NCBI RefSeq assembly: GCF_000425705.1
Contig: NZ_AUDY01000009.1
Location: 62,001 to 126,000, forward strand
Direction of reading: 5' to 3'
DNA length: 64,000 nt
Source: Halobacillus kuroshimensis DSM 18393
GTDB lineage: Bacteria > Bacillota > Bacilli > Bacillales > Halobacillaceae
The notes beneath the pieces are model-generated. The model was not told the origin of the DNA. It did no database searches and saw only the letters and a list, made by a program, of their open reading frames with translations. Positions 23,154-31,504 of the stretch are shown here, piece after piece; the first letter of the stretch is position 1, and every line of letters starts with the position of its first letter. The position numbers and the translations under genes were made by a program.

Positions 23154-23978
23154 TTGTTAAGAGGTTTTTATACCGCTGCATCAGGAATGATGGCCAACCA
23201 GCGGATGCAGGAAATGTTATCGAATAACATATCTAACGTAGAAACGCCGGGTTATAAACAGACCCAGGGAAGTTTACGGGCTTTTCCCGAGCTGCTTTTG
23301 CAGCAGATGGGATCGAAAACACTGCCGACGTCAACGGCTCCTGTCGTTCCGGATCAAGGTGAGGTGGGATCCCTTCATACAGGTGTATACCTTCAGGAGA
23401 CAACGCCTGACTTTTCCCAGGGGGCTCTAAAAGAAACCGGAGTCTCTACAGATATGGCACTTGTCGCAGATGAGCTGCCTGATGAAAACGGTGCTGTTCT
23501 TTTTCAAGTGGAGAACAGCGATGGTGAAGCCCGTTACACGAAGAATGGAAGCTTTACGGTGGATGGGGAAGGATTTCTGACCACGAATACAGGGTACAGA
23601 CTTCTTGATGAAAGCGGAAATCCAATCAATACGGGAGGACAAGCGTTTCTTGTGTCCAAAACCGGTATGCTCACGACAGACAATGGCAGCACTCAGCTGG
23701 CCGTTTCTTATACACCAGATGCCAATGGGCTTGTCCCTGAAGGCAGCGACCTTTACGTTCCTGGAGAAAATGCCCAGCCTTTAGGGAACGCTCTGGAAAA
23801 CGAAGGTGTGAATTTTTCCGTTCACCAGAACTACATTGAACGGTCGAACGTAGATATGAATCAGACGATGACAGAAATGATGAACACCTATCGTTCGTTT
23901 GAAATGAACCAGCGTGTCCTGAAAGCTTATGATCAAAGTATGCAGCAGGCCGTATCTGAAATCGGCCGCATCCGCTGA
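23154..23978 (+). CDS. flhO: Flagellar hook-basal body protein FlhO (FlgF/FlgG family)
   Basis: This 274-residue rod protein starts MLRGFYTAASGMMANQRMQ with the NNISNVETPGYK motif of the N-terminal Flg_bb_rod domain. It ends with the C-terminal NVDMNQTMTEMMNTYRSFEMNQRVLKAYD domain. TTG 23154 follows GGGAGGAGTG. It pairs with flhP just downstream; both are distal rod components of the flagellum. Confidence 0.95.
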   Translation: MLRGFYTAASGMMANQRMQEMLSNNISNVETPGYKQTQGSLRAFPELLLQQMGSKTLPTSTAPVVPDQGEVGSLHTGVYLQETTPDFSQGALKETGVSTDMALVADELPDENGAVLFQVENSDGEARYTKNGSFTVDGEGFLTTNTGYRLLDESGNPINTGGQAFLVSKTGMLTTDNGSTQLAVSYTPDANGLVPEGSDLYVPGENAQPLGNALENEGVNFSVHQNYIERSNVDMNQTMTEMMNTYRSFEMNQRVLKAYDQSMQQAVSEIGRIR

Positions 23979-23992
23979 GGGAGAGAATCAAC

Positions 23993-24820
23993 ATGATTAA
24001 TCGGTCCATGATTCAGTCAGCTGCAACGATGGGGCAGCTGCAGCAGAAACTGGATATCATCGGAAACAATATGGCGAACAGCCAGACGACAGGATACAAA
24101 AGTACCGGAGCGGATTTTTCCTCCCTCCTCGTTCAGCAGTTGAACAATCAATCCAATGGACAAGCCGAAGCAGGGCGTTTGACTCCTGATGGCATCCGGG
24201 TCGGGACAGGTGCTAAACTGGGAAGTACGCGCGTGGATATCAGCCGGGGAAGCCTGAAGGAGACAGACAGAGCCCTGGATGCTGCCCTGCTGGAGGAAAA
24301 TCAGCTGTTTGTCCTCAATGTCTCTGATCAGAGTGGCGGCTCAGAAACCCAGTTTACAAGATCTGGTCACTTTTATTTGAACCCTTTGGGTAACAATCAA
24401 GTGACGCTTACAAACGCTGATGGGCATGCGGTCCTCGGTGAAGATGGTAATCCGATCATGATCGAAGATACTTTTGACGGAATATCCATCGCTGATGATG
24501 GATCGCTGCTTTTACAGCGAAACGGCACCCAGGAAGTGGAAGGGAAGCTCCAGGTTGTGGAAGCGTCCCGCCCTCACTTACTGGAGGCCGCAGGTGGAAG
24601 CCGGTTCCGAATCCCGGAAGGAAGCGGGGAAGCCGGACTGATCGAGGAGCTTGAAGCAGGAAATATCAAGCTTCAAGGAGGAGCATTGGAGCAATCCAAC
24701 GTGGATATCGGTGCTCAAATGACGGAAATGATGACAGCTCAAAGAGCCTATCAATTGAATGCTCAGTCTATTTCAACAGGAGACCAGATGATGGGACTGG
24801 TAAACCAGCTGAGATCATAA
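23993..24820 (+). CDS. flhP: Flagellar hook-basal body protein FlhP (FlgG family)
   Basis: This 275-residue paralogue of FlhO has the N-terminal rod motif GNNMANSQTTGYKSTGADF and the C-terminal SNVDIGAQMTEMMTAQRAYQLNAQ motif. It forms part of the flagellar rod. It starts 14 bases after flhO, so the two are one transcriptional unit; the next gene follows after 20 bases. Confidence 0.95.
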   Translation: MINRSMIQSAATMGQLQQKLDIIGNNMANSQTTGYKSTGADFSSLLVQQLNNQSNGQAEAGRLTPDGIRVGTGAKLGSTRVDISRGSLKETDRALDAALLEENQLFVLNVSDQSGGSETQFTRSGHFYLNPLGNNQVTLTNADGHAVLGEDGNPIMIEDTFDGISIADDGSLLLQRNGTQEVEGKLQVVEASRPHLLEAAGGSRFRIPEGSGEAGLIEELEAGNIKLQGGALEQSNVDIGAQMTEMMTAQRAYQLNAQSISTGDQMMGLVNQLRS

Positions 24821-24840
24821 ACGTAAGGGGTAGAACGACC

Positions 24841-25143
24841 ATGGCGACAGATCCGAAATCAAAAGGTAAAAAACTGAATAAGAAACAAGAGAAAGAAAAC
24901 AAGCGCAGAGAAACGGATAAAAAAGCAGGAGCTCAAGCAGATAAGAAAGAAAAAAATCTCCAGGGGCGCCGGCGTATTCTGCCGATCTGGCTGCGTATTA
25001 TTCTTGTTGTGCTGTTCAGTGCGGCCGCTTTGATCATTGGATTAATGGTCGGTTACGGCGTTCTTGGTGATGGAAACCCTATGGATGCTCTTAAGCTGGA
25101 TACATGGAAGCACATCCTGGATATTGTAATGAAAACCGAATAA
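24841..25143 (+). CDS. EpuA-like small membrane protein
   Basis: This 100-residue protein has a lysine-rich disordered N-terminal half (about 1-44), one transmembrane helix (about 51-74) and a short extracytoplasmic tail containing NPMDALKLDTWKHILDIV. The hydrophobic segment and tail match the EpuA family, often mislabelled as an RNA polymerase beta-subunit, which follows flhP in many Bacillaceae. The function is unknown. Confidence 0.78.
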   Translation: MATDPKSKGKKLNKKQEKENKRRETDKKAGAQADKKEKNLQGRRRILPIWLRIILVVLFSAAALIIGLMVGYGVLGDGNPMDALKLDTWKHILDIVMKTE

Positions 25144-25181
25144 ATGAAAGCTTGTACTCTAATTTCTATGCTTTCTTTCAG

Positions 25182-25217
25182 TAAAAAAGAACGGGCCCGC
25201 AGCTCGTTCTTTTTTTA
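25182..25217 (+). terminator. Terminator after the flhO-flhP unit
   Basis: AAAAGAACGGGC pairs with GCTCGTTCTTTT across a short loop, followed by seven T. Confidence 0.85.
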
Positions 25218-25391
25218 TTTTCCTTCCAGCGTTATGGACGATTAAAGATGTCCCGACCGGTTAAGAAACGGATTCATTGCTCGGCTTTTGTTACCATGTT
25301 CTGGAATATCGTTGTCGTTTGAAAGGTTTTCAAGTTCCGAATTAGGGAAAGAAAACCATACGGACATGAATCACAACGGGGAGGGTGACAG

Positions 25392-26717
25392 GTGAAAGCA
25401 GAAGTGTTTATCGCAGGTGGCGGTGTCGGCGGACTTGCTCTTGCTGCCAAGCTTGCTTCAAGAGGGGTACACGTCATTATCGCAGAACAATTGAAAAAAG
25501 AATCTCCTGCCTATAAAGGAGAGCTTCTGCAGCCAAAGACGCTGGCGATACTGGAACGCCTCGGGGTGCTCGATGAAATAGAGGCGAACGGCCATGTTTT
25601 GGATGAACTTCGGTTTCAGGAAGTTCATCGACGGCAAGGGCAGCCCCCGGAGGAAATCAATCTGACTGAGCTGAGTTACAGCCGTGTGGCGACGACCTAT
25701 GACCATTCCTTGATGGTCCCTCACGAAAAAACGAAGGAAATTCTCCGCAATAAGGGAATGGAATTTGAAGAGTATTTTCATTACCTTCCGGGCGCCCGCT
25801 TCTTAGGGTTTGAGAATGGGATGGCGAAAGTCAAACAGAAGAAGGAAATCCTCTACATCCATGCCGGCGTGTACATAGGAGCTGAAGGCAGGAGCTCTCC
25901 TACACGGGATGCCATGAACGTGGAAGTGAAGCGGAAAGACTACAATCATCACTTTCTCACAGTCACCATCCCCCGGCCAGAAAGTTTCACAAAAGGGAAG
26001 ATCATCACGACCTCCAGCTGTTTCCTCGGCTTATTTCCACTTCCTGACCGCGAAGTCAGAACGGTGTTCCTGATCAAGGCCGGAGACTACAAAAAAATAA
26101 AAGAGCTGGGGCTTGAACATCTGTACAAAGCTTACAGTGAACTGGAGCCTGAACTCGCTGAAGGTGTCAGGGCCATTCAAGACTGGAAGACGGTCCAATT
26201 GATGATTCCCTTTACGTATCACGTTGACAAATACTACTCAGGCAATCTGGCGATCTTAGGAGATGCCGCTCACACGGTTCATCCGATGGCAGGAGAAGGA
26301 ATGAACCTGGCTGTTCAGGATGCTGATGTGCTTGGTGAGCTTCTGGCGTGGTGCTGGGAGGAAGGGAAATCCTACGCGGATCATCTGCATTATTACGAAG
26401 AGGTTCGAAAGCCGAGAGTCGAATTCCTGTTGAATCTCAGTCATATGTCCGCCCTCGTCTATTCATTTAGATACGAGTGGTGGAGACGTTTTCGGATGAA
26501 GGCCGTTCAGCGGATTTTCGATGATGACTACCTTCATGTCAAACAAATGCTGAACATATCAGGATTGGGGAAATGGGATTTCACTTTCATTGACAGGGGC
26601 ATTCAGGGAAATGTCCTGCCCGTGAGAAAGAAGAAAGTATCGGATCAGGAACAGCAGCGCTTCTTGTTTTCTGAAGCTGAGGATTATCCTTGGAAAAGAT
26701 CAAAGAAAGGAAGATGA
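25392..26717 (+). CDS. FAD-dependent monooxygenase (UbiH/p-hydroxybenzoate hydroxylase fold)
   Basis: This 441-residue class A flavin monooxygenase has the N-terminal Rossmann motif FIAGGGVGGLALAAKLASRG (residues 5-24). The downstream FAD ribityl motif is GDAAHTVHPMAGEGMNLAVQDA, with the GD and HP residues intact. This family hydroxylates aromatic or polyprenyl substrates using NAD(P)H and O2; the substrate here is not evident. The start is GTG 25392 after GGGGAGGGTGA. It is coupled to the methyltransferase two bases downstream, suggesting sequential hydroxylation and methylation. Confidence 0.85.
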   Translation: MKAEVFIAGGGVGGLALAAKLASRGVHVIIAEQLKKESPAYKGELLQPKTLAILERLGVLDEIEANGHVLDELRFQEVHRRQGQPPEEINLTELSYSRVATTYDHSLMVPHEKTKEILRNKGMEFEEYFHYLPGARFLGFENGMAKVKQKKEILYIHAGVYIGAEGRSSPTRDAMNVEVKRKDYNHHFLTVTIPRPESFTKGKIITTSSCFLGLFPLPDREVRTVFLIKAGDYKKIKELGLEHLYKAYSELEPELAEGVRAIQDWKTVQLMIPFTYHVDKYYSGNLAILGDAAHTVHPMAGEGMNLAVQDADVLGELLAWCWEEGKSYADHLHYYEEVRKPRVEFLLNLSHMSALVYSFRYEWWRRFRMKAVQRIFDDDYLHVKQMLNISGLGKWDFTFIDRGIQGNVLPVRKKKVSDQEQQRFLFSEAEDYPWKRSKKGR

Positions 26718-26719
26718 CA

Positions 26720-27808
26720 ATGAATGAGTGGGTCACAGCCATGCAGGCGAGAAAATGGATGAAGAATAATGAATCCTTTTTACCGAGCTGGCATGCATAT
26801 GTTGGAGCGGAGCTCGGGTTGTTCGATGAGTTCAGGACGGCAAGGACGGTGGAAGCGATCAGCGAGAAAACCGGCTATCCTTATGACCTGCTCTCATCCT
26901 GGGTGAAAGTCGGTGTCGCCGTCAAACATTTGAAAAAACGGCCGAACAACCGATTCAGAACTTCCAAACGGCGGTGTGCTGCTCTTATGGGGGATGATGC
27001 GTCTCCAGGTGTCAAAGCCCTGCTGAAAGAAATGATGGAACTGCATATCCCGACGATGCTCAGGTATCCCGATATCATCACATCTCAGGAGCGGGCGGAA
27101 TTCGATCATGAACGTCATGGAGGAGTAGTGGCTGAGACTTCAGCCCTTCTTGAACATTTTGCGATTAAGAAAATTAAGAAGATGATCCGTGAAAAACAGG
27201 TCCGTTCCATTGTCGACTTAGGCTGTGGCCATGGAGGATATTTGAGGAAGCTGGCTGCTGAGTTTCCAGATGTACAGATGATTGGTGTCGATATTAACCA
27301 GAAGGTCATTGATAAGGCACGGGAAATGTCGGGGGATTATTCGAATGTCACCTTTCAAGTGGGCGACATCAATAGCTGGACTCCAGAGGATGAAACCGTG
27401 GATGTGATTCTCCTCCACAATATTTTTCATTACATTCATCCGGATGACCGGCCGCCGCTGTTGGACCACCTCTACTCGTATGTGCGCACCGATGGTCTGA
27501 TATCGGTCATTACGCCGATCAATGAAACCGAGCATGGTGAAGCCTTTTCCTCCGCATTCAACAGCTTTTTCGTGGCTCACTCCAACCTTTTTGCCCTTCC
27601 AACGAAAAAAGAACTGCAGGAAGTATCGCAGAACTGTAAATTTGATCTTTTCGATCTGAGTCCAATCGTTAAAGAAGGCTCGTGGTATACGTTCTGGCTG
27701 AGCCCGGCAAGCCCGGTAGAGGAAATCCACCAGACCGGATATTCAGGAGAATCTTCACAATCCCTGAAATCAAACGCCCGTACCGCCGAATTGACCAGAA
27801 GTTCATAA
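26720..27808 (+). CDS. SAM-dependent methyltransferase with N-terminal winged-helix/dimerisation domain
   Basis: This protein has 362 residues. Residues about 1-80 (PSWHAYVGAELGLFDEF, then EAISEKTGYPYDLLSSWVKVG) resemble the dimerisation winged helix of small-molecule O-methyltransferases. The SAM-binding motif VDLGCGHGGYLRKLA is followed by an acidic VDINQ loop. ATG 26720 is three bases after the monooxygenase stop, with AAAGGAAG upstream; the in-frame TTG at 26690 lies inside the previous gene. Together they look like a two-gene tailoring cassette of unknown product. Confidence 0.82.
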   Translation: MNEWVTAMQARKWMKNNESFLPSWHAYVGAELGLFDEFRTARTVEAISEKTGYPYDLLSSWVKVGVAVKHLKKRPNNRFRTSKRRCAALMGDDASPGVKALLKEMMELHIPTMLRYPDIITSQERAEFDHERHGGVVAETSALLEHFAIKKIKKMIREKQVRSIVDLGCGHGGYLRKLAAEFPDVQMIGVDINQKVIDKAREMSGDYSNVTFQVGDINSWTPEDETVDVILLHNIFHYIHPDDRPPLLDHLYSYVRTDGLISVITPINETEHGEAFSSAFNSFFVAHSNLFALPTKKELQEVSQNCKFDLFDLSPIVKEGSWYTFWLSPASPVEEIHQTGYSGESSQSLKSNARTAELTRSS

Positions 27809-27850
27809 GCACCCTGCCGACTGCAGAATCGTACAATTTCCGAAAAAATT

Positions 27851-27879
27851 TTGTTCCAGAGAGCTCCTGCCCTTATAAT
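27851..27879 (+). promoter_or_regulatory. Sigma-A-type promoter for fabZ
   Basis: TTGTTC (27851-27856), a 17-base spacer and TATAAT (27874-27879) lie 31 bases before the fabZ start. No clear FapR operator was seen. Confidence 0.7.
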
Positions 27880-27910
27880 TAGAAAAGAACGCAGGAAAGG
27901 AGCTTTGAAC

Positions 27911-28333
27911 ATGTTGGACATTAATCAAATTAAAGAAATCATTCCCCACCGCTATCCCTTTCTTCTTATCGATCAGGTGGAAGAGCTTGTGGAGGGGGAG
28001 CGTGCGGTAGGCTATAAAAACGTAACGATGAACGAGCCCTTCTTTCAAGGGCACTTTCCGGATTACCCGGTCATGCCGGGTGTTCTGATCACTGAAGCCC
28101 TGGCCCAGATGGGGGCAGTGGCGATGTTGAAGAAAGAAGAAAACCAGGGAAAACTGGCTTTTTTCACAGGTATTGATAAATGCCGTTTCAAACGCCAGGT
28201 CAAACCAGGGGACCGCTTGAAGCTGGAAGTGGAAATTGTTCGTCTGAAAGGCCCTGTAGGTAAAGGGAAAGCGAAAGCCACCGTCGATGGTGAGCTTGCC
28301 TGCGAAGCGGAAATTATGTTCGCTTTGAAATAA
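27911..28333 (+). CDS. fabZ: 3-hydroxyacyl-ACP dehydratase FabZ
   Basis: This enzyme dehydrates beta-hydroxyacyl-ACP in fatty acid elongation. The 140-residue hot-dog-fold protein has the catalytic His in [15 protein letters not shown] and the Glu in [13 protein letters not shown] 27911 follows GGAAAGGAGC. It corresponds to ywpB of B. subtilis at the same backbone position. Confidence 0.97.
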   Translation: MLDINQIKEIIPHRYPFLLIDQVEELVEGERAVGYKNVTMNEPFFQGHFPDYPVMPGVLITEALAQMGAVAMLKKEENQGKLAFFTGIDKCRFKRQVKPGDRLKLEVEIVRLKGPVGKGKAKATVDGELACEAEIMFALK

Positions 28334-28339
28334 CTGCTG

Positions 28340-28371
28340 AAAGACCCGTCTGTATGCGGGTCTTTTTTTTA
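28340..28371 (+). terminator. Terminator after fabZ
   Basis: AGACCCG and CGGGTCT (28342-28363) form the stem, followed by eight T. Confidence 0.92.
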
Positions 28372-28450
28372 TGAAAAAAAGCAGGAAGGATGGATGGATG
28401 TTCATCCGCTGGACATACTAACACTCAAGATGAGAAAAGGAGGAAATGAA

Positions 28451-28684
28451 ATGAAATCCTTATTACTTAAACTTATGACAGCTCTATTTGCCATCACATT
28501 ACTCGGCGCCTGCGCTTCTGAAGAGGAGCCGGCGGAAGAGGAAAACGACACAGAAGAAAACATGCAGGAAGAAGAAAACATGGAAGAAGAAGAAAATATG
28601 GACGAAGAAATGAAAGAGGAAGAGAAGGAGCAGGAAGACATGACAGACGAAAATGCTCCTGAAGACGAAGAAAATAACGAATAA
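28451..28684 (+). CDS. Small, extremely acidic lipoprotein
   Basis: This 77-residue protein starts with a lipoprotein signal peptide (MKSLLLKLMTALFAITLLGAC, Cys at 21). The mature part is almost only Glu, Asp, Asn and Met, arranged in loose EEENM repeats. No fold or enzyme motif is visible; it would be a disordered, membrane-anchored acidic tail outside the cell. ATG 28451 follows AAAGGAGG. I do not recognise a family. Confidence 0.7.
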   Translation: MKSLLLKLMTALFAITLLGACASEEEPAEEENDTEENMQEEENMEEEENMDEEMKEEEKEQEDMTDENAPEDEENNE

Positions 28685-28686
28685 CC

Positions 28687-28716
28687 AAAAGCAGGGAGAG
28701 TTCTCTCCCTGCTTGA
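28687..28716. terminator. Bidirectional terminator between the acidic lipoprotein and yjfB
   Basis: AAGCAGGGAGAG and its complement (28689-28714) form a perfect stem with a two-base loop. The plus side is followed by CTTGAACTTT and the minus side by TTTTGG. Confidence 0.75.
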
Positions 28717-28719
28717 ACT

Positions 28720-28899
28720 TTACCCTCTTAAATCTACACGATTACCAAGATCGGGGTGGGAAACCGACTGGTTCAGCATCTCCACCATCTGACTCCCTTT
28801 CGCCTCGGCATCATCCTTCACTTTGTCCATTAATGCAAGATTAGTCTGCTGTTTGAGCTGAGTCTGACCAAGGACCATCGATAAAGCGGCAGCATCCAT
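28720..28899 (-). CDS. yjfB: YjfB family putative motility protein
   Basis: This 59-residue protein, starting MDAAALSMVLGQTQLKQQTN and containing AKGSQMVEMLNQS, matches the YjfB family linked to the sigma-D motility regulon. AGGAGGG lies upstream of the ATG. A partial sigma-D promoter lies before it on the minus strand: the -10-like GCCGATGG is the complement of 28921-28928, and TTCA stands 15 bases upstream where TAAA is expected. Apart from the small size, the family assignment is clear. Confidence 0.8.
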   Translation of the reverse strand: MDAAALSMVLGQTQLKQQTNLALMDKVKDDAEAKGSQMVEMLNQSVSHPDLGNRVDLRG

Positions 28900-29102
28900 A
28901 ATATCCCTCCTTTCGTATTACCATCGGCGGCTCCGGAGCAAAATGAAGAGAAAACATAAGGAACCCGTCTATCAATCGTTGAAAACCTTTGGAAAAAGCA
29001 TGCGTGTTATGTAAAATGGAAGTATAAACGTTCATGCAGACTTTACAAATACGTGTTTCCACGTTTGGGTTGTGTGGAATAAGCGAATTGAGGTGATTAA
29101 TG

Positions 29103-29723
29103 ATGAAGTATAGAACGGCGAACGACTTAAAAGACCTGCTGTTGGAAGACTATGAAAAAGTAGTGAACCACATCCCGCTTGAAAAACTGGATGTTTATGT
29201 CTACCTTCAAACCGTCTTCCATGATACTTATGTGCCGGACGACACCTTATACCAATTCATCTTCCGCCATTTCTTCCGGCTCGATAATCCAAGCTTAACG
29301 AAGGAATTCGAGATTTTCTATTTTAAACTGATGGAAGAACAAAGGGGATATGAACGGCCGAATATCGTCCAGATCACCAGGGATTTATATGAAGTGAAGA
29401 ATCATAAGGGAAACCCTACGATGCAGTTTCCTCTGGCGGCTTCCATGCTTCATACCATCAATCCGAGCTTTCCTTCCTATGACAGTGATATCGTGAAAGC
29501 CTTTGATTTCTCCTCTACTTATCACCTGTCCGGATTTGAGAAGAAAATGAAACGTTATATTGGACAGTATCAGCATACATTCAAAACGTATGAAGAGCTG
29601 ATCCAGGATGAAGCTCTTGAACCGATGTTCAACCATTTCGATGAACGGTTCCCTGAATACGACCTGCCTAAGATTAAAAAATTGGATCTTATGGTTGCCC
29701 AGCTCGGCAACCTGCTTCAATGA
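29103..29723 (+). CDS. Conserved hypothetical cytoplasmic protein
   Basis: This protein of about 206 residues has no signal peptide, membrane segment or recognised motif. It is rich in aromatic residues and mostly helical, with FPLAASMLHTINPSFPSYDSDIVKAFDF as the most distinctive stretch. Two adjacent ATG codons (29100 and 29103) follow GAGGTGAT; the second has better spacing. It is a single-gene unit with its own terminator. I do not recognise the family and propose no function. Confidence 0.65.
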   Translation: MKYRTANDLKDLLLEDYEKVVNHIPLEKLDVYVYLQTVFHDTYVPDDTLYQFIFRHFFRLDNPSLTKEFEIFYFKLMEEQRGYERPNIVQITRDLYEVKNHKGNPTMQFPLAASMLHTINPSFPSYDSDIVKAFDFSSTYHLSGFEKKMKRYIGQYQHTFKTYEELIQDEALEPMFNHFDERFPEYDLPKIKKLDLMVAQLGNLLQ

Positions 29724-29752
29724 AAAAAAGCCTCCTGAAAAGGAAGGTGTCC

Positions 29753-29786
29753 GGCTGTCGAGAACACTCTCGACAGCCTTTTTTTT
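29753..29786 (+). terminator. Terminator after the hypothetical gene
   Basis: GGCTGTCGAGA (29753-29763) pairs with TCTCGACAGCC (29768-29778), followed by eight T. Confidence 0.93.
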
Positions 29787-29814
29787 ATGATTTCTTAGAA
29801 GGAGGGGATTGAGC

Positions 29815-29893
29815 CGTTCCGACCGCGGATGTCACGAGGAGCGTTCGATGGTGACACCTGCAGCAACCATACACCGATAAGCGGAACGTGACC
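29815..29893 (-). repeat. Dispersed intergenic repeat, family B, short copy
   Basis: The reverse complement reads GGTCACGTTCCGCTTATCGG, TGTATGGTTGCTGCAGG, TGTCACCATCGAACGCTCCTCGTGAC. This matches the ends of the copies at 56.6, 60.8 and 63.2 kb but lacks their central GGGCAGGAAGATCACC/GCCC hairpin, so it is a short or internally deleted form. The rest of the 29787-30157 gap holds the adaptor-gene upstream region. Confidence 0.75.
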
Positions 29894-30032
29894 AACCGCA
29901 TCACATATGGATAACTACGGTGTAAGGCAAATCCCCCTCTAAAAGTGCTGATGCCTTTCACAATATTGTCATTTTCGCTAAAACACTACAAGTTGCAATA
30001 CATTTCACACTTTAGTAACATAATTCATAATT

Positions 30033-30066
30033 GTGACTATTTGGTCACTCCCACAAAAACAGTGGG
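30033..30066. promoter_or_regulatory. Inverted repeats upstream of the RND efflux operon
   Basis: GTGAC-N6-GTCAC (30033-30048) is followed directly by CCCAC-N7-GTGGG (30050-30066). They lie about 100 bases before the adaptor gene. They could be an operator for a TetR- or MarR-type repressor encoded elsewhere; this is inference. Confidence 0.35.
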
Positions 30067-30157
30067 ACTTTGTCGTATGTTTGCGGAAGGTATTAGGGAA
30101 AATATAGATAGGAAAATGATGGGACCGCGGAGTCTTACTACGGAAGGGAAGTCTTTA

Positions 30158-31504
30158 ATGAAACGGTTGTTGCTACTACTTATACTGCTTTTCTTTGTAA
30201 CCGCTTGTATGCAGGAGGAAAGCTCGGAAGAGACAGAAGAACGGGTGACTCCGGTGAAGGTGGATCGTGTTCAAAACGAGGATTTCGTTATTGAACGGAA
30301 AATTACAGGACGCGCGGCCTCGCCTGATTCCTCCCCGGTGATGCCCGAGACACCAGGGGAAGTGGCCACCTTGAATATCGCTAAAGGGGACCGTGTGGAA
30401 AAAGGGGAGACGATAGCCGTCGTTCGACCCGGTGGAAATGTGGGGGATCAGGTAGAACTTCAGGAGATTGCTGTCCGCCAGGCAGAAAAACAGCTTGAGA
30501 ATGCCAGGATTTCTGAAGAACAAGCTCAGCTTGGCGTTGAGAACGCAGAAGACCAGGTGGAATTGGCAGAACAGGCCTCTCAGTCAGAAGCCAGCCAGTC
30601 CGCTCAAGCGGCAGAGGCTGCAGAGCAGCAGTATGAGCAGGCGCAGCAGATTGCCGATGAAACGAAAAAACTGGTGGATGAAGGGACCATCCCAGAAGCT
30701 CTCTACAATCAGGCGCAGAGTCGAGCTGATCAAGCTCAGGCTCAGTACCAGCAGCTACAAGGACAGAAGTCACAGTCTTCTTCAGCCGTTGCTCAGGCGG
30801 AAGCTCAAGTGAATCAGGCGCAGCAGCAGCTCGACCAGGCTAAGGTGGCTGTCGACCAGGCGGAACTTCAAGTAGAACAGGCGAATGTGCAGTTGAACCA
30901 GGCTGAAGAACAGGCAGCGAATGAGGCGATCACAGCCCCTGTGACAGGTGAAGTCGCAAGTCTGAGTGCAGAAGAAGGGGACACGGTGACCAACCAGCAG
31001 CCCTTTGCAACAATTGTTCGTTTGAACCCGATGACTATTTCTGCTTCCATCACTCCTGAACAGCTGGATCTTTTTGAAAAGGGACAGGAGCTGCAAGTCG
31101 ATCTTCCTGCTTTGGAAAAAGAAGCAGCGGCAGTCATCGATTATATCTCTTCTGTTCCCGACGATACCGGCCTTTATCCAGTTGAAGCGACGGTCGAGAA
31201 TGCCGAGGAGAAAATCAAGCCGGGGATGATGGCTTCCTTCCTGCTCCCCGAAAATGTCGTAGAGGACACGTTGATTATTCCTACAGACGGTCTTGTTGAA
31301 CAAAATGACGAGACATTCTTATATAAAGTAGAAGAAGAGAAGGCCGTCCGTGTGGATGTGGAAGTGATCGAATCACAGAGTAATTTCTCTGCCGTTTCTG
31401 GTGACCTTTCCGCAGAGGATGAGGTTATTACTACAGGACAGCTGACCCTCTCAGATGGTGCACAGGTGACCATCATGAAGGAGGATTCTGATGAAGCTCG
31501 TTAA
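30158..31504 (+). CDS. RND efflux periplasmic-adaptor-type lipoprotein (membrane fusion protein)
   Basis: This 448-residue HlyD/AcrA-family adaptor has a lipoprotein signal (LLLLILLFFVTAC, Cys at about 15). A split lipoyl domain (PETPGEVATLNIAKGDRVEKGE, then ITAPVTGEVASLSAEEGDTV) encloses a Gln/Ala/Glu-rich coiled-coil hairpin (about residues 100-265), followed by beta-barrel and membrane-proximal domains. ATG 30158 follows CGGAAGGGAAG. It overlaps the RND pump gene by 14 bases. Being Gram-positive, the cell has no outer-membrane channel partner; the adaptor would act at the outer face of the membrane. Confidence 0.9.
   Translation: MKRLLLLLILLFFVTACMQEESSEETEERVTPVKVDRVQNEDFVIERKITGRAASPDSSPVMPETPGEVATLNIAKGDRVEKGETIAVVRPGGNVGDQVELQEIAVRQAEKQLENARISEEQAQLGVENAEDQVELAEQASQSEASQSAQAAEAAEQQYEQAQQIADETKKLVDEGTIPEALYNQAQSRADQAQAQYQQLQGQKSQSSSAVAQAEAQVNQAQQQLDQAKVAVDQAELQVEQANVQLNQAEEQAANEAITAPVTGEVASLSAEEGDTVTNQQPFATIVRLNPMTISASITPEQLDLFEKGQELQVDLPALEKEAAAVIDYISSVPDDTGLYPVEATVENAEEKIKPGMMASFLLPENVVEDTLIIPTDGLVEQNDETFLYKVEEEKAVRVDVEVIESQSNFSAVSGDLSAEDEVITTGQLTLSDGAQVTIMKEDSDEAR

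Noticed and set aside
29945-30157. Long N-terminal extension of the RND adaptor
   Set aside because: It runs through the promoter and operator region; the lipoprotein signal peptide begins at ATG 30158.
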